Shown here: positions 54,102-62,134 of the stretch, in pieces
How positions within the stretch are numbered: the first letter of the stretch is position 1
How the letters are laid out: every line of letters begins with the position of its first letter
DNA from: Burkholderiales bacterium
GTDB lineage: Bacteria; Pseudomonadota; Gammaproteobacteria; Burkholderiales; Burkholderiaceae_C
Direction of reading: 5' to 3'
NCBI GenBank assembly: GCA_003963075.1
Contig: RXJV01000035.1
Span: 1-64,000 of the forward strand
Length of the DNA stretch: 64,000 bases
Notes under the pieces: generated by a model
Database searches by the model: none
The model's input: only the letters and a program-made list of their open reading frames with translations
What the model was told of the DNA's origin: nothing
Translations under genes and position numbers: made by a program

Positions 54102-54542
54102 ATGAACTTATACATCGACACGGAAACCAACGGCTTTGGCGGAGAACTCATCTCGATTGCACTGGTCGCGGATGATGAGTCAGAGTGGTACCGTGTTCTT
54201 CCCTGCATTCGACCTACGGAATGGGTTCAAGCAAACGTCATACCAGTACTTCGAAAACGACCTTGTAGTAAAGACATCACGGTGTCTTCACGACGCATGT
54301 CCATGAGCTTGGGGCGTTGGTTACGACGATTCCGTTCCGTGCACGTCACTGCGGATTATCCAACAGACTTAGAACACTTTTGCCGAGCTCTTGTCGTAGG
54401 ATCCGGCGAATACATATTGACACCGCCCCTGACTTTGGAGCTTCGGCACGACCTGCCGTCAATATCTGCACTGTCCAGAACACCACACAATGCACTTGAG
54501 GACGCAAGGGCACTGCGACAACTCTGTCGTCGTAAGCTCTGA
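54102..54542 (+). CDS. DEDD-family 3'-5' exonuclease-like protein
   Basis: 146-aa protein starting at the ATG at 54102 (MNLYIDTETNGFGGELISIALVADD), 23 codons inside the ORF-track entry. The first acidic motif YIDTETNG, a middle Asp (TADYPTDLEHF) and the last motif HNALEDARALRQL (H-x4-D) make a DEDDh exonuclease, closest to the small Rv2179c-like 3'-5' exoribonuclease group. It follows the integrase by 26 bp on the same strand and may be part of its transcript. Confidence 0.72.
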   Translation: MNLYIDTETNGFGGELISIALVADDESEWYRVLPCIRPTEWVQANVIPVLRKRPCSKDITVSSRRMSMSLGRWLRRFRSVHVTADYPTDLEHFCRALVVGSGEYILTPPLTLELRHDLPSISALSRTPHNALEDARALRQLCRRKL

Positions 54543-54597
54543 ATCGGAACCCTCACAGCGACCCGGTGGCTCAGCGTGGAGGGGATAAGCAATCGAA

Positions 54598-54840
54598 TCA
54601 GGGCTTAAGCAGCTCAAATGGCTCGACACCCAATGCGCTTGCAAGGCGCTCGATGTTGTCTAGGGAAATGTTCCGGGCTTGGCGCTCTACATGGGCAACG
54701 AAAGTTCGATGCAGTCCGGCCTCGAAAGCAAGGGCTTCTTGCGAAAGCTCACGCCGCCGACGAAGCACCAAGAGGTTGGCTGCAAGTAGGCCACGAGCAC
54801 TGAGCTTCTTCTTTGGCTCGCTGACCGGCGCTGAACTCAT
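54598..54840 (-). CDS. XRE-family transcriptional regulator
   Basis: 80-aa DNA-binding protein with one Cro/CI-type helix-turn-helix: LRRRRELSQEALAFEAGLHRTFVAHVERQARNISLDNIERLASALGV. It has no dimerisation tail, as in small Cro-like regulators. A 32-bp element shared with the region before the gene at 56176 lies 23 bp upstream of its start, a likely operator for this or another island regulator. Confidence 0.88.
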   Translation of the reverse strand: MSSAPVSEPKKKLSARGLLAANLLVLRRRRELSQEALAFEAGLHRTFVAHVERQARNISLDNIERLASALGVEPFELLKP

Positions 54841-54863
54841 GCGCCGCAGTCTTCCGTCGAGTC

Positions 54864-54895
54864 GCTTTTAAGTCAGCCGCGTTTGAGTCACAATT
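54864..54895 (-). promoter_or_regulatory. 32-bp island promoter/operator, copy 1
   Basis: Read on the minus strand, AATTGTGACTCAAAC-GCGGC-TGACTTAAAAGC. It matches the element at 56620-56651 at about 27 of 32 positions. TTGTGA and TTAAAA are spaced by 16 bp and could be -35 and -10 boxes; GTGAC and TGAC direct repeats could be the operator. It lies 23 bp before the XRE gene and about 140 bp before the divergent AlpA-like gene. Confidence 0.5.
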
Positions 54896-55034
54896 TTTGG
54901 GATCGTTCGAGGATTGCGCTGCAGGAGAGAACGGTGACGCACCGGCGCTTCGATTAATGGCCTGGAGGTTTCGCGGAAATCTAGGGTGCATTAGCTCGTT
55001 GATGCAAGCTGAATGACGAAGCATCATCTCAGGT

Positions 55035-55244
55035 ATGGATCCACAGACTGTCGACGAAGACTTGCGGCTTGTTCGCAAAAGCTATCTGTTGAAGTATGTG
55101 CTTCCCGTGAGCAAGGCGACATTCAATCGCTGGCTTGCGACTGGACGGTTTCCGTCGGGCGTGCTGCTAAGTGATCGGATACGGGTCTGGTCGCTTCAGG
55201 AAGTAAAGCAGTGGCTTGCCAGCAACCTCTCCGGAGAGGGGTAA
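55035..55244 (+). CDS. AlpA-like phage regulatory protein
   Basis: 69-aa small DNA-binding protein. VRKSYLLKYVLPVSKATFNRWLATGRFPSGVLLSDRIRVWSLQEVKQWL fits the AlpA/MerR-like winged helix that controls excision in P4-like elements. It starts at the ATG at 55035 and is followed 3 bp later by the next gene, so the two are likely one transcript. Confidence 0.78.
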   Translation: MDPQTVDEDLRLVRKSYLLKYVLPVSKATFNRWLATGRFPSGVLLSDRIRVWSLQEVKQWLASNLSGEG

Positions 55245-55247
55245 CGA

Positions 55248-55868
55248 ATGCAGCTGACCTGTCCGGATCTTTTCGCCCTCGTTTGGCACACGCCGCTGAC
55301 TCGGCTAGCAGCCGTGGCAGGCGTCAGCGATGTAGCGGTCAAGAAATGGCTCCGCAAGCGTGGCATTCCGACACCGGCTCGCGGCCACTGGGCCAAGGTG
55401 CAGGCCGGTCTGGTGGTTCCTCGCCCACAGATGCCGACTATGTGGCCGAACGTAGCCCCCGTAAAAATTTCGGTTGCAGGTCAAGACGAGCTAGAGGCGA
55501 TGCTTCGAGACGCGCGGGCAGCGATGACAACTTGCGACCGAGCCGAGTCTGCAAACAAGAGCGAAGAATCAGCCAGTACACAACAGAAATTCCAGATACG
55601 CCCCCCGAACGGCGCGTCGCAGACGTTGGGCGATCCGAACAGCGGAGGTTCCGTGTCAATTCTGGACCAAATAGATTTCGAGGCGATTTCGGCCCAGCAG
55701 CGAAAAGTCGACGCCATCTTGAGAATCGGAGAATGCAGCGCACACCTCGATGACTTGGATCGATTGAAAGTTGAGGCATGGCTTGCACAGGCGCGACTCG
55801 AACTCGAAAAGAATGATCCCGCGCGCATTCTTATTCAGAGGCTGACTAACAGGAAGCCGCCTGACTGA
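55248..55868 (+). CDS. Unknown protein with N-terminal helix-turn-helix
   Basis: 206-aa protein. Residues about 15-45 (TPLTRLAAVAGVSDVAVKKWLRKRGIPTPARGHWAKVQAG) look like a helix-turn-helix. The rest is polar, with a helical C-terminus (LDDLDRLKVEAWLAQARLELEKNDPARILIQRL). I do not recognise a family. It lies 3 bp after the AlpA-like gene and convergent with the next gene. Confidence 0.62.
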   Translation: MQLTCPDLFALVWHTPLTRLAAVAGVSDVAVKKWLRKRGIPTPARGHWAKVQAGLVVPRPQMPTMWPNVAPVKISVAGQDELEAMLRDARAAMTTCDRAESANKSEESASTQQKFQIRPPNGASQTLGDPNSGGSVSILDQIDFEAISAQQRKVDAILRIGECSAHLDDLDRLKVEAWLAQARLELEKNDPARILIQRLTNRKPPD

Positions 55869-55915
55869 TGTACCGCTCTTACCAGTGGGCGTTGCCTTGG
55901 CACGCTTGGTCGTCT

Positions 55916-56164
55916 TCAGACCTCTTCAGCTTTACCACCCCTATCTAATTTTGATAGCACCTGCCGCAGTTCGCCGACATTCCAGAATGTGACGCCGCTT
56001 ATTTTCGCAGGGGCTGGAAGTCGGCCGGTTCTGCTCCAGCGCCATGCGGTCGCGGCCGATATTCCGAACACCAATCGAACCACCGGAAGTCGAACTCGCG
56101 CGCAATCCGGAAGCTGATTGAAACGCGCCAAGGCTTGTTCGTCGGTTCGCATAAGTTGCGCCAT
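55916..56164 (-). CDS. Second AlpA-like DNA-binding protein
   Basis: 82-aa protein from the ATG at 56164 (MAQLMRTDEQALARF); the ORF-track start is 61 codons earlier, in sequence overlapping the upstream gene. VRLPVVRLVFGISAATAWRWSRTGRLPAPAKISGVTFWNVGELRQVL is the AlpA-type domain. It lies 11 bp after the gene at 56176, so they probably form an operon reading left. Confidence 0.72.
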   Translation of the reverse strand: MAQLMRTDEQALARFNQLPDCARVRLPVVRLVFGISAATAWRWSRTGRLPAPAKISGVTFWNVGELRQVLSKLDRGGKAEEV

Positions 56165-56175
56165 GGCAATAACCG

Positions 56176-56616
56176 CTATATTGACCAGGGTGCTTGCCAA
56201 ATTGTGGTGGGCGCTTGTTGCACCGTCGCAAACTGAACAGGGTTTACGCTGTACCGCTCTCCGCTTTCTAAGAAGACTTCCAGCCCGCTCACTCCGCCCA
56301 AGATATCCCAGCTGTCTTGGCGCACACTCGCTATTCGCTTGGCGCACAACTGTCCCTGGTCACCGCTACAAAGGCGCCCAAGGCTCCAAAGCTCCTCCAC
56401 TTCACCAAAGACCTGACCAGCAACCGCCCTGAACAGCGCTTCTGAACTGCAGAGCAAGATCAGTCTAGTAGTTCGACTACCTCCATAGACAGTTCGCGCC
56501 AGGTGCACGTGCGTGCCTTGGACGATCTCAATCGTGTTCCAAAGCGTCCGATCGGGCTCAAATTGCAGCTCGTGACGACCAATCCCTTGAGTGACAAACA
56601 ATTTTCTCACCTCCAT
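56176..56616 (-). CDS. Unknown island protein
   Basis: 146-aa soluble protein of mixed strands and helices; I recognise no family. The ORF-track ATG (56616) sits inside GGAGGTGAG, a very strong ribosome-binding site, so translation may start at the in-frame TTG at 56601 instead (LFVTQGIGRHELQF). The copy 2 promoter/operator element ends 4 bp upstream. It precedes the second AlpA-like gene. Confidence 0.5.
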   Translation of the reverse strand: MEVRKLFVTQGIGRHELQFEPDRTLWNTIEIVQGTHVHLARTVYGGSRTTRLILLCSSEALFRAVAGQVFGEVEELWSLGRLCSGDQGQLCAKRIASVRQDSWDILGGVSGLEVFLESGERYSVNPVQFATVQQAPTTIWQAPWSI

Positions 56617-56619
56617 TTG

Positions 56620-56651
56620 AATTGTGACCCAAACAATGGTGACTTAAAAGC
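56620..56651 (+). promoter_or_regulatory. 32-bp island promoter/operator, copy 2
   Basis: AATTGTGACCCAAAC-AATGG-TGACTTAAAAGC on the plus strand, matching copy 1 outside a 5-bp variable centre and one other base. The minus-strand gene at 56176-56616 begins directly beside it. No plus-strand gene follows before the IS66 remnant, so here it may act as a repressor-binding site for the minus-strand gene. Confidence 0.5.
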
Positions 56652-56915
56652 ATCAAACACCCATAGGATTCGAGACCAACGGCGGAGGGATACCGGCATC
56701 GCTTCTGACGCGTCGGCGCACGCGTGAATACACAACTTTCATATGCCGGCCTACTTCAAGCTGTCCTGAAGGTCTACGTGTGATACGTAATACGTAGCGT
56801 TTGCAATTCCCACCGTATGCGTTCGCCGAACTCACCTTGACGGCTGCAGCCGCGAGGCAGTGCAGATTCCCATCACCACCGGCAGGGGATGGGAATCGGT
56901 CCTCGCGAGTCGGTA
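56652..56915. other. Gap between island operator and IS66 remnant
   Basis: No gene or RNA is supported. The right part runs into the end of the IS66 remnant, but no clear terminal inverted repeat was found. Confidence 0.5.
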
Positions 56916-57473
56916 TCACGCGGTCGGCGCCCAGCGATGCGGCAGCAGTTCCGCGATCCGGCTGGCCGGCTGCGTCGGCAGTCGCTCCAGCACGTCGCGC
57001 AGGTAGGCATACAGGTCAAGCCCATTGAACTTGGCCGAGTGGATCAGGCTCATCACGGCCGCAGCCAGCTTGCCCGCGCGCAGACTGCCGGCGAACAGCA
57101 AGTTTTGCCGCCCCAGCGCGATGGGACGGATGCGGTTCTCCGCCCAATTGGTGTCGATGGGCAGCTCGCCGTCGTCGAGGTATCGGGTCAGCGCCGCCCA
57201 GCGCTTTAGGCTGTAGTCGATGGCCCTGGCGGGTGGCGGAGCCGTTGGGCACGCGCTGCCGCTGCTGGCGCAGCCATTGGTGCAGCGCGTCGGCCACTGG
57301 CCGAGCGATCTTGCGTGCCAGCAATCGTGCCGCGCTGTCGGCACCAGCCACAGGCATGCGTCCGGCAAAGTTATCTTGAACCGGCTGCCGCTTGCGACAA
57401 GGATGCTGTCCAAGTAACGTAGTTGACCGGTCGGCGTCTCGCCGAAGTGCCATACGGCGCGCTGCAAACCCAC
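56916..57473 (-). pseudogene. IS66-family transposase C-terminal remnant, frameshifted
   Basis: The reading AIDYSLKRWAALTRYLDDGELPIDTNWAENRIRPIALGRQNLLFAGS...AAAVMSLIHSAKFNGLDLYAYLRDVLERLP is the C-terminal part of an IS66 (TnpC) transposase, with the catalytic Glu in NWAENRIRP. Just upstream, KIARPVADALHQWLRQQRQRVPNGSAT continues the protein in a different frame, so a frameshift lies near 57230-57245. The N-terminal two thirds, and the accessory tnpA and tnpB genes, are absent. Non-functional. Confidence 0.82.
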
Positions 57474-57585
57474 TGACGCAGGGACGCACGATCCGGCTCG
57501 GCGAGGGCTAGGCTGCGCGCTTTCTCAACACCTGCCCGCTGCCGCGCTCGACGGCTGCGCCACCCATCAAAGCATCGGATTTCGA

Positions 57586-57819
57586 ATGACGTCACAGCGC
57601 AAACAACGACGCAGGGTCTACAGCCTGATGCGTGGGCGAGGCGGGGACGGCAGGCTGGAAGACAGGCAGTGGGACAGCATGCCGGCCGTCGGGCGCGAGT
57701 TCGGCAGCCCGGACTTCGATCGGCTGATGGAGGAAGACTACTGTCAAGGGCGAGGCGTCTTCGATCCTGCGCTTGCCGCCGCGGTCGGCAAGCGCCGTAT
57801 GGGCCTTTTCAAGGTTTGA
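57586..57819 (+). CDS. Small hypothetical protein
   Basis: 77-aa ORF with ATG start (MTSQRKQRRRVYSLMRGRGGDG) and an orderly C-terminal half (SPDFDRLMEEDYCQGRGVFDPALAAAVGKRRMG). No family recognised and no partner gene. Lying between two IS remnants, it could be real or chance. Confidence 0.3.
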   Translation: MTSQRKQRRRVYSLMRGRGGDGRLEDRQWDSMPAVGREFGSPDFDRLMEEDYCQGRGVFDPALAAAVGKRRMGLFKV

Positions 57820-58214
57820 ATGGCATCGACAGCTTCAGGCTGATCTGCGTCGTTTGCATACCGACACCTGAGCGGCAGCATCTATCCAAACCGCTCATCG
57901 GGCGCCGCAGGCCCTGACGGGCGGCTTCACCGCCGGAACCGGTCACTTGACAGTGGGATGGGCCACGCAGGGGCTCGAACGACAGCAGCGGCGAGCAGCG
58001 ACAGACTCATGTCGACCCGCAGGACATATGGCTCTCAGAGAGCTCGGCGAGAAAGCGCTCTACGGGTTCGGGTCGCCCGTGCAAGTAGCCTTGGAACTTG
58101 CTGCAGCCCATACCCTTCAAATGCTGCTGCTGCCGACCTCGGTCACGCCCAGTTCGAAGCAAGCCTTGCAGCCGGCGAAGTCGTCGCAGATGAGCTTGCC
58201 TTGTAAGCAATGGG
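57820..58214. other. Gap before the IS110 remnant
   Basis: No gene supported; short ORFs on both strands lack family features. The region ends at the 12-bp subterminal repeat of the IS110 copy. Confidence 0.45.
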
Positions 58215-58605
58215 ATGGACGCCCCCACCCGTAGACGGCATCGAAGTGCCACAGTGGATGTGTCAGCAACCACTCGATCGGAAGGAGCGTCCGCCATGCA
58301 GATTACGACGATCGGCCTCGATCTGGCCAAGAACGTTTTCCAGGTTCACGGGGTCAACGAGCGCGGGAAAGCAGTGCTGCGCAAGCAGCTGAAGCGCGAC
58401 CAGGTTGCTCCCTTCTTCGCGAACCTGCCGCCCTGCCTCGTCGGCATTGAGGCCTGTGCCAGCGCTCACCACTGGGCTCGCAAGCTGCAGGCGCTGGGCC
58501 ACACGGTCCGGCTGATGGCGCCACAGTTCGTCAAGCCGTACGTCAAGAGCAACAAGAACGATGCTGCAGATGCAGAGGCGATCTGCGAGGCGGTCAACCG
58601 TTCCG
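58215..58605 (+). mobile_element. Truncated IS110/IS1111-type element, left end
   Basis: Starts with the subterminal repeat ATGGACGCCCCC (58215-58226), which recurs inverted relative to its transposase in the other copy at 63376. Eighty-one bases later the transposase gene begins. IS homology stops near 58605, where the 3' part of the damaged NTPase gene begins on the other strand. Confidence 0.75.
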
Positions 58606-58628
58606 ATGGGCTGAGCTGCAGCGGTTAG
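58296..58628 (+). pseudogene. IS110-family transposase, N-terminal part only
   Basis: MQITTIGLDLAKNVFQVHGV...GIEACASAHHWARKLQALGHTVRLMAPQFVKPYVKSNKNDAADAEAICEAV is the N-terminal RuvC-like DEDD domain of an IS110 transposase, starting at the ATG at 58296. Catalytic Asp9, Glu of IEACASAHHW and the Asp pair of NDAADAEAI are there. After about 103 residues the reading runs into foreign sequence and stops (RSDGLSCSG). The C-terminal Tnp_20 domain is missing, so it is inactive. Confidence 0.88.
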
Positions 58629-59250
58629 GAGCGCGCGGATGGAACTCTTGCCCTGCTCAACTGCAGCAACCGTCTCGAGTAGTGCGGGAAGACTCCGTGG
58701 AGACCTGAACAGGAAGGGGCTGGAGGCCAACCGCTTCCACGCAGCCGAGAGTCGACGCGCCACGGGTCGGCCGAACGTCATCTGAAGCACCAAGCCCTCG
58801 GAGAAGCAGACCGTAGCCGACGCCAGGAGAACCTGGATGCGAAACGTCTCTTCGGGGCCGAGGGCTGGTCCACGCATGAGTGCAAGCGCGGCCCCGAATG
58901 TTTCGCCTATTGACCGCTCTACTCGACGGCTGGCAACGTCGCGGGCAGCTTGATTCGACAGCGCCAGCCCGCGGGAAATGTCGGCAAGTGCCGTGACGAC
59001 CGGACTACCGGCGCCCCAGGTGCGCAATGCCTCGTCGTGCCACGCGGTGACGGCCTGCACTGGGTCATCGCAGCAAATGGCACCTGCGGCAAACACCGCA
59101 AACCAGCCCTCGATGTTCAGCTTTGACTCGGTCGGCGGCGTGTCGCCGCCATCACCTTGCATGGCCTGCTGGCGGTCGGGAAGCGATGCGATGGTGTTGA
59201 AAGCTCGCTCGAAGGCAGCGAGCGCGCCAACGAACCCTGCGCCAGGCACA
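58608..59250 (-). pseudogene. Out-of-frame C-terminal part of the nuclease-NTPase gene
   Basis: The minus-strand reading PGAGFVGALAAFERAFNTIASLPD...AWHDEALRTWGAGSPVVTALADISRGLALSNQAARDVASRRVERSIGE continues the helical-repeat protein encoded upstream, in another frame. The ORF-track entry 58263-59249 goes on into antisense IS110 sequence from about 58610, which is not part of the original gene. The original stop codon was lost when the IS110 fragment was joined here. Confidence 0.72.
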
Positions 59251-62103
59251 GATGCCCGCTCGTCGGAACGCGAACGCGTCTATGGCCTTCGCCGCTTCGG
59301 GCTCAGAAATCAGCGAGTCCCAGACTGCAAGGGCGCCGACGTCATCGTTGACTTGGAAGAGTGCGTTGACTCGCTGTTCGCGGATGGTGGGGGTCTCTCC
59401 GAACGTCGACGCCGCGTCGGCCAGGGTCTGCATTGCCGCCGCATGGTCGTGAAGGTGCTCACCCTGGACGATTGACGTCGCCTTCGCGACCTCACTGCCG
59501 AATTGGACGAGGCCGAAGCGACGTGCAATCGCATCAGCTCGGGACAGCAGCGCGATCGTTGGCGCCCATTCGGTCTCGCTGGAATGGCGCGAGGACCATG
59601 CACCGTGCACGAAGGCTCCACAAGAGTTCACCAGGGGCCAATGAAGCACGGCCTCAAAGGCTTGCCTCTCCTCGGCATCGGAATCAAGTTCAAGCCAGTC
59701 GAGGACTTCCGCCAGGTCTTTCAGGCTGCGCACAGAAGGCGCTTGAAGCGAGAGGTAGAACTGGGCGCTCGTCGCGCTTGCGGGGATGCCGTCGAGCGCA
59801 CCGTACGACTGGGCTATGAACCGACGGCCATAGTCCTCAGCCACATCGGCAGCCTCGCCTTTCAGTTTGCTGAGGGTGCCAATCGCGGCCAACTTCGACC
59901 TCAAGGGAACTCGCGGATTCCTGTTGATGAGCAACTTGGAGCAGCGCATGACCTCTAGGGCTGCACGCGGTTCCTGCTCCGGAATCTGACCAACCTCATC
60001 GGTCCAACGGGCCAGGATGGTCGGGAGCGACTCGGAGTCAATCTGGTTCGCCACAGAGAACTGAAGTTGGCGCAACATGGCGCTGACAAAGGGCTGGGGT
60101 TCGAAGAAGCGCTGGCCCTCGGACAACGAGACGTACGGCAGCCAAACCAGTTGCTGAAAGACAGCGGCCGAGATCGTTTCCTCGCCGATGGTCTCCAGAA
60201 TGCGAGCGCAGTGCGCGAGGCGGGACGCATCATGCGCGATGTAGGCGTGGAACAGGAGCGCCGCCGCATCGGCGACATCGAGACTCTTGACGCCTGCGAT
60301 TGCGTCGTAGATGTGGCTGTGGGCAAGCTGCCTGCGTTCCAATGGCCAGACCTCTGCAGCAGACCCTTTCAACATCGGAGTCACACTGAGGCGTCCGACG
60401 AGAGCCTGCTCTAGCCACTTTCCTTGCAGTGAGTCAATGACGTCGCCACCGTTGTCGATGTCTCCGACAGCTCGAGTCAGGCCCAGCAACATCGGGCGCG
60501 TCAGCGGGAAGGTCGCCTCCGCGGCGGTGTACACAAACGCTGCTGTCTTGGGGGAGACGGTCTCGCTAAGCATCCGGCGTGCCACCTGCTTGGCGGTAGC
60601 GATAGCTGGCGAGGTCAACGTGATATCAGCCGGCGTGGGCGCTGGCCAGCCCTTCGTCCCGAGTTCGGCAATCCGCACCTGAACTAGCTTTGGGTGGCCC
60701 CCCGTCGCGCTGCGAATGAAGGCGGCCCACGCCTGTGACATATCCTCCGGACAGCCGTTGCTCAGACAATGCTGTTGAACCTCTTCTACCGACAGCTCAG
60801 GCACATCAATGGCTTCGATGCCCGCGAAATCCGAGAGCTGCGCGGTTTCGCCAGACTCACCGCGCGCCGTCAGAAGCAAGCCACGGCCCGCGCGAGTGGC
60901 ACGGCTGACCAGCAGCGCCAATGCCTGTCCGTATGCCGCATGCGCACTCGGAGACAGGTCAATGTTGTCGACTACGACAAGCGAAGGAGCAGATTCATCA
61001 GCGATGCCGGCTGCTATCGCTCTCAGCAGGTTGTCAGTATCAACTCCACTGCGAGAGGCCACCGGGAACCACCAAGCATCCGGACAAAGTGCATTCGCCA
61101 CAAGTTGGGCGATGGTCGTCTTGCCCTTGTAGATGGTGCCGGTAAGCAACACAGCCTTTCGTTCCGCCATTCGCAGACGAACGTGCTCGATGAGAGATGT
61201 TCGGTTCAGGAGGGGAGCTGGCGCTGGCGGCAGGGGCAGTCGCATGACCCTTAGGAGCGCATCCCCGGGGTCAAAGACGCCGGCTTGAAGTGCTCGCTGG
61301 AACTGCTGGTACTGCAGGGCGGGAATCGGGACATGCTCCGTCGTCGCCGCGTCAATCTCCCGCAGGAGGTCGGCAAGGCCCAAACGGCGGCTGGCAGACT
61401 CTGGCCGCACGAGCACGTCGCATGCGAAGGCATGAAGTCGGTCCCTGACTGCGGCCACGTACGATAGAGAGACATTGGCTTGGTTGAGCCGGACCACCAA
61501 CCTGTCGTCGACGCTTTGCTTCACCGCATCGAGGCCGGGCTGGTTCAGGTACCAATGAACTCGGCGGATGAGTCGTTCCTGAACCTGTTCGGATGTGGCC
61601 GAGGCGAGGAACGCCCGCAGGCCACTGGTAAGAGCGAGCTTCAGCGTCAGGTAGGCCTGAATCTGCGCCGCCATTTCAGCATCGGTTTGGGCAATGCGCC
61701 AGGCTTCAAGGCCAGCGACTCCTCCGAACTGCGCATCTCGCTCGAGTGCGGCAGACGCGGTCGTGATGTAGTGGTAATCGACGCGCCGAGTCGACTCCCG
61801 CAGGCTGAGCCTCCAGAAGTTTTCGAGGGCCTCGTGGGAACGTTGGTTGTTGAGCGAGAGGCTTTCGGCCTCATGCTTGACCTGTCCGGCGATGGCGCCG
61901 CCCGAAGCTATTCGGTCAAGGTCCTCGGCACCTTCCAGGAAGATGACTTCGTCAGGTGAAGTCAGCCGCAACCAAGCATCAATCGACCACCAGATCTGAT
62001 ACACGATGCCTCGGATAGAGGCAACCGCCTGCCGCGCGGCGTCGCCCGCCAGCTCTCCATGGCTTGAAAAGGGGTCTGGCAGGTCGTTGAAACTGGACGC
62101 CAT
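59152..62103 (-). CDS. DUF4297/Cap4-like nuclease fused to STAND-type NTPase (frameshifted)
   Basis: 983-aa protein, probably an anti-phage sensor-effector. Residues about 20-230 look like a PD-(D/E)xK dsDNA nuclease of the DUF4297/Cap4 type: SIRGIVYQIWWSIDAWL, FLEGAED (55-61), AGQVK (72-76). A P-loop NTPase follows with Walker A TGTIYKGKTT (321-330) and Walker B SLVVVDNID (374-382). Helical repeats fill 480-950. From about residue 950 the reading (ICAWRRVRWRARCLRASF) is out of frame; homology continues in the 58608-59250 frame. It lies 31 bp after the hydrolase gene. Probably inactive or altered. Confidence 0.75.
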   Translation of the reverse strand: MASSFNDLPDPFSSHGELAGDAARQAVASIRGIVYQIWWSIDAWLRLTSPDEVIFLEGAEDLDRIASGGAIAGQVKHEAESLSLNNQRSHEALENFWRLSLRESTRRVDYHYITTASAALERDAQFGGVAGLEAWRIAQTDAEMAAQIQAYLTLKLALTSGLRAFLASATSEQVQERLIRRVHWYLNQPGLDAVKQSVDDRLVVRLNQANVSLSYVAAVRDRLHAFACDVLVRPESASRRLGLADLLREIDAATTEHVPIPALQYQQFQRALQAGVFDPGDALLRVMRLPLPPAPAPLLNRTSLIEHVRLRMAERKAVLLTGTIYKGKTTIAQLVANALCPDAWWFPVASRSGVDTDNLLRAIAAGIADESAPSLVVVDNIDLSPSAHAAYGQALALLVSRATRAGRGLLLTARGESGETAQLSDFAGIEAIDVPELSVEEVQQHCLSNGCPEDMSQAWAAFIRSATGGHPKLVQVRIAELGTKGWPAPTPADITLTSPAIATAKQVARRMLSETVSPKTAAFVYTAAEATFPLTRPMLLGLTRAVGDIDNGGDVIDSLQGKWLEQALVGRLSVTPMLKGSAAEVWPLERRQLAHSHIYDAIAGVKSLDVADAAALLFHAYIAHDASRLAHCARILETIGEETISAAVFQQLVWLPYVSLSEGQRFFEPQPFVSAMLRQLQFSVANQIDSESLPTILARWTDEVGQIPEQEPRAALEVMRCSKLLINRNPRVPLRSKLAAIGTLSKLKGEAADVAEDYGRRFIAQSYGALDGIPASATSAQFYLSLQAPSVRSLKDLAEVLDWLELDSDAEERQAFEAVLHWPLVNSCGAFVHGAWSSRHSSETEWAPTIALLSRADAIARRFGLVQFGSEVAKATSIVQGEHLHDHAAAMQTLADAASTFGETPTIREQRVNALFQVNDDVGALAVWDSLISEPEAAKAIDAFAFRRAGICAWRRVRWRARCLRASFQHHRIASRPPAGHAR

Positions 62104-62134
62104 GGGCTAGGTACTAGCTACCAGCGCAAGAAGG

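Noticed and set aside
58263-58608. C-terminal third of the ORF-track entry 58263-59249 as part of the NTPase
   Set aside because: This stretch is the antisense of the IS110 transposase start, so it is a chimeric reading, not original NTPase sequence.
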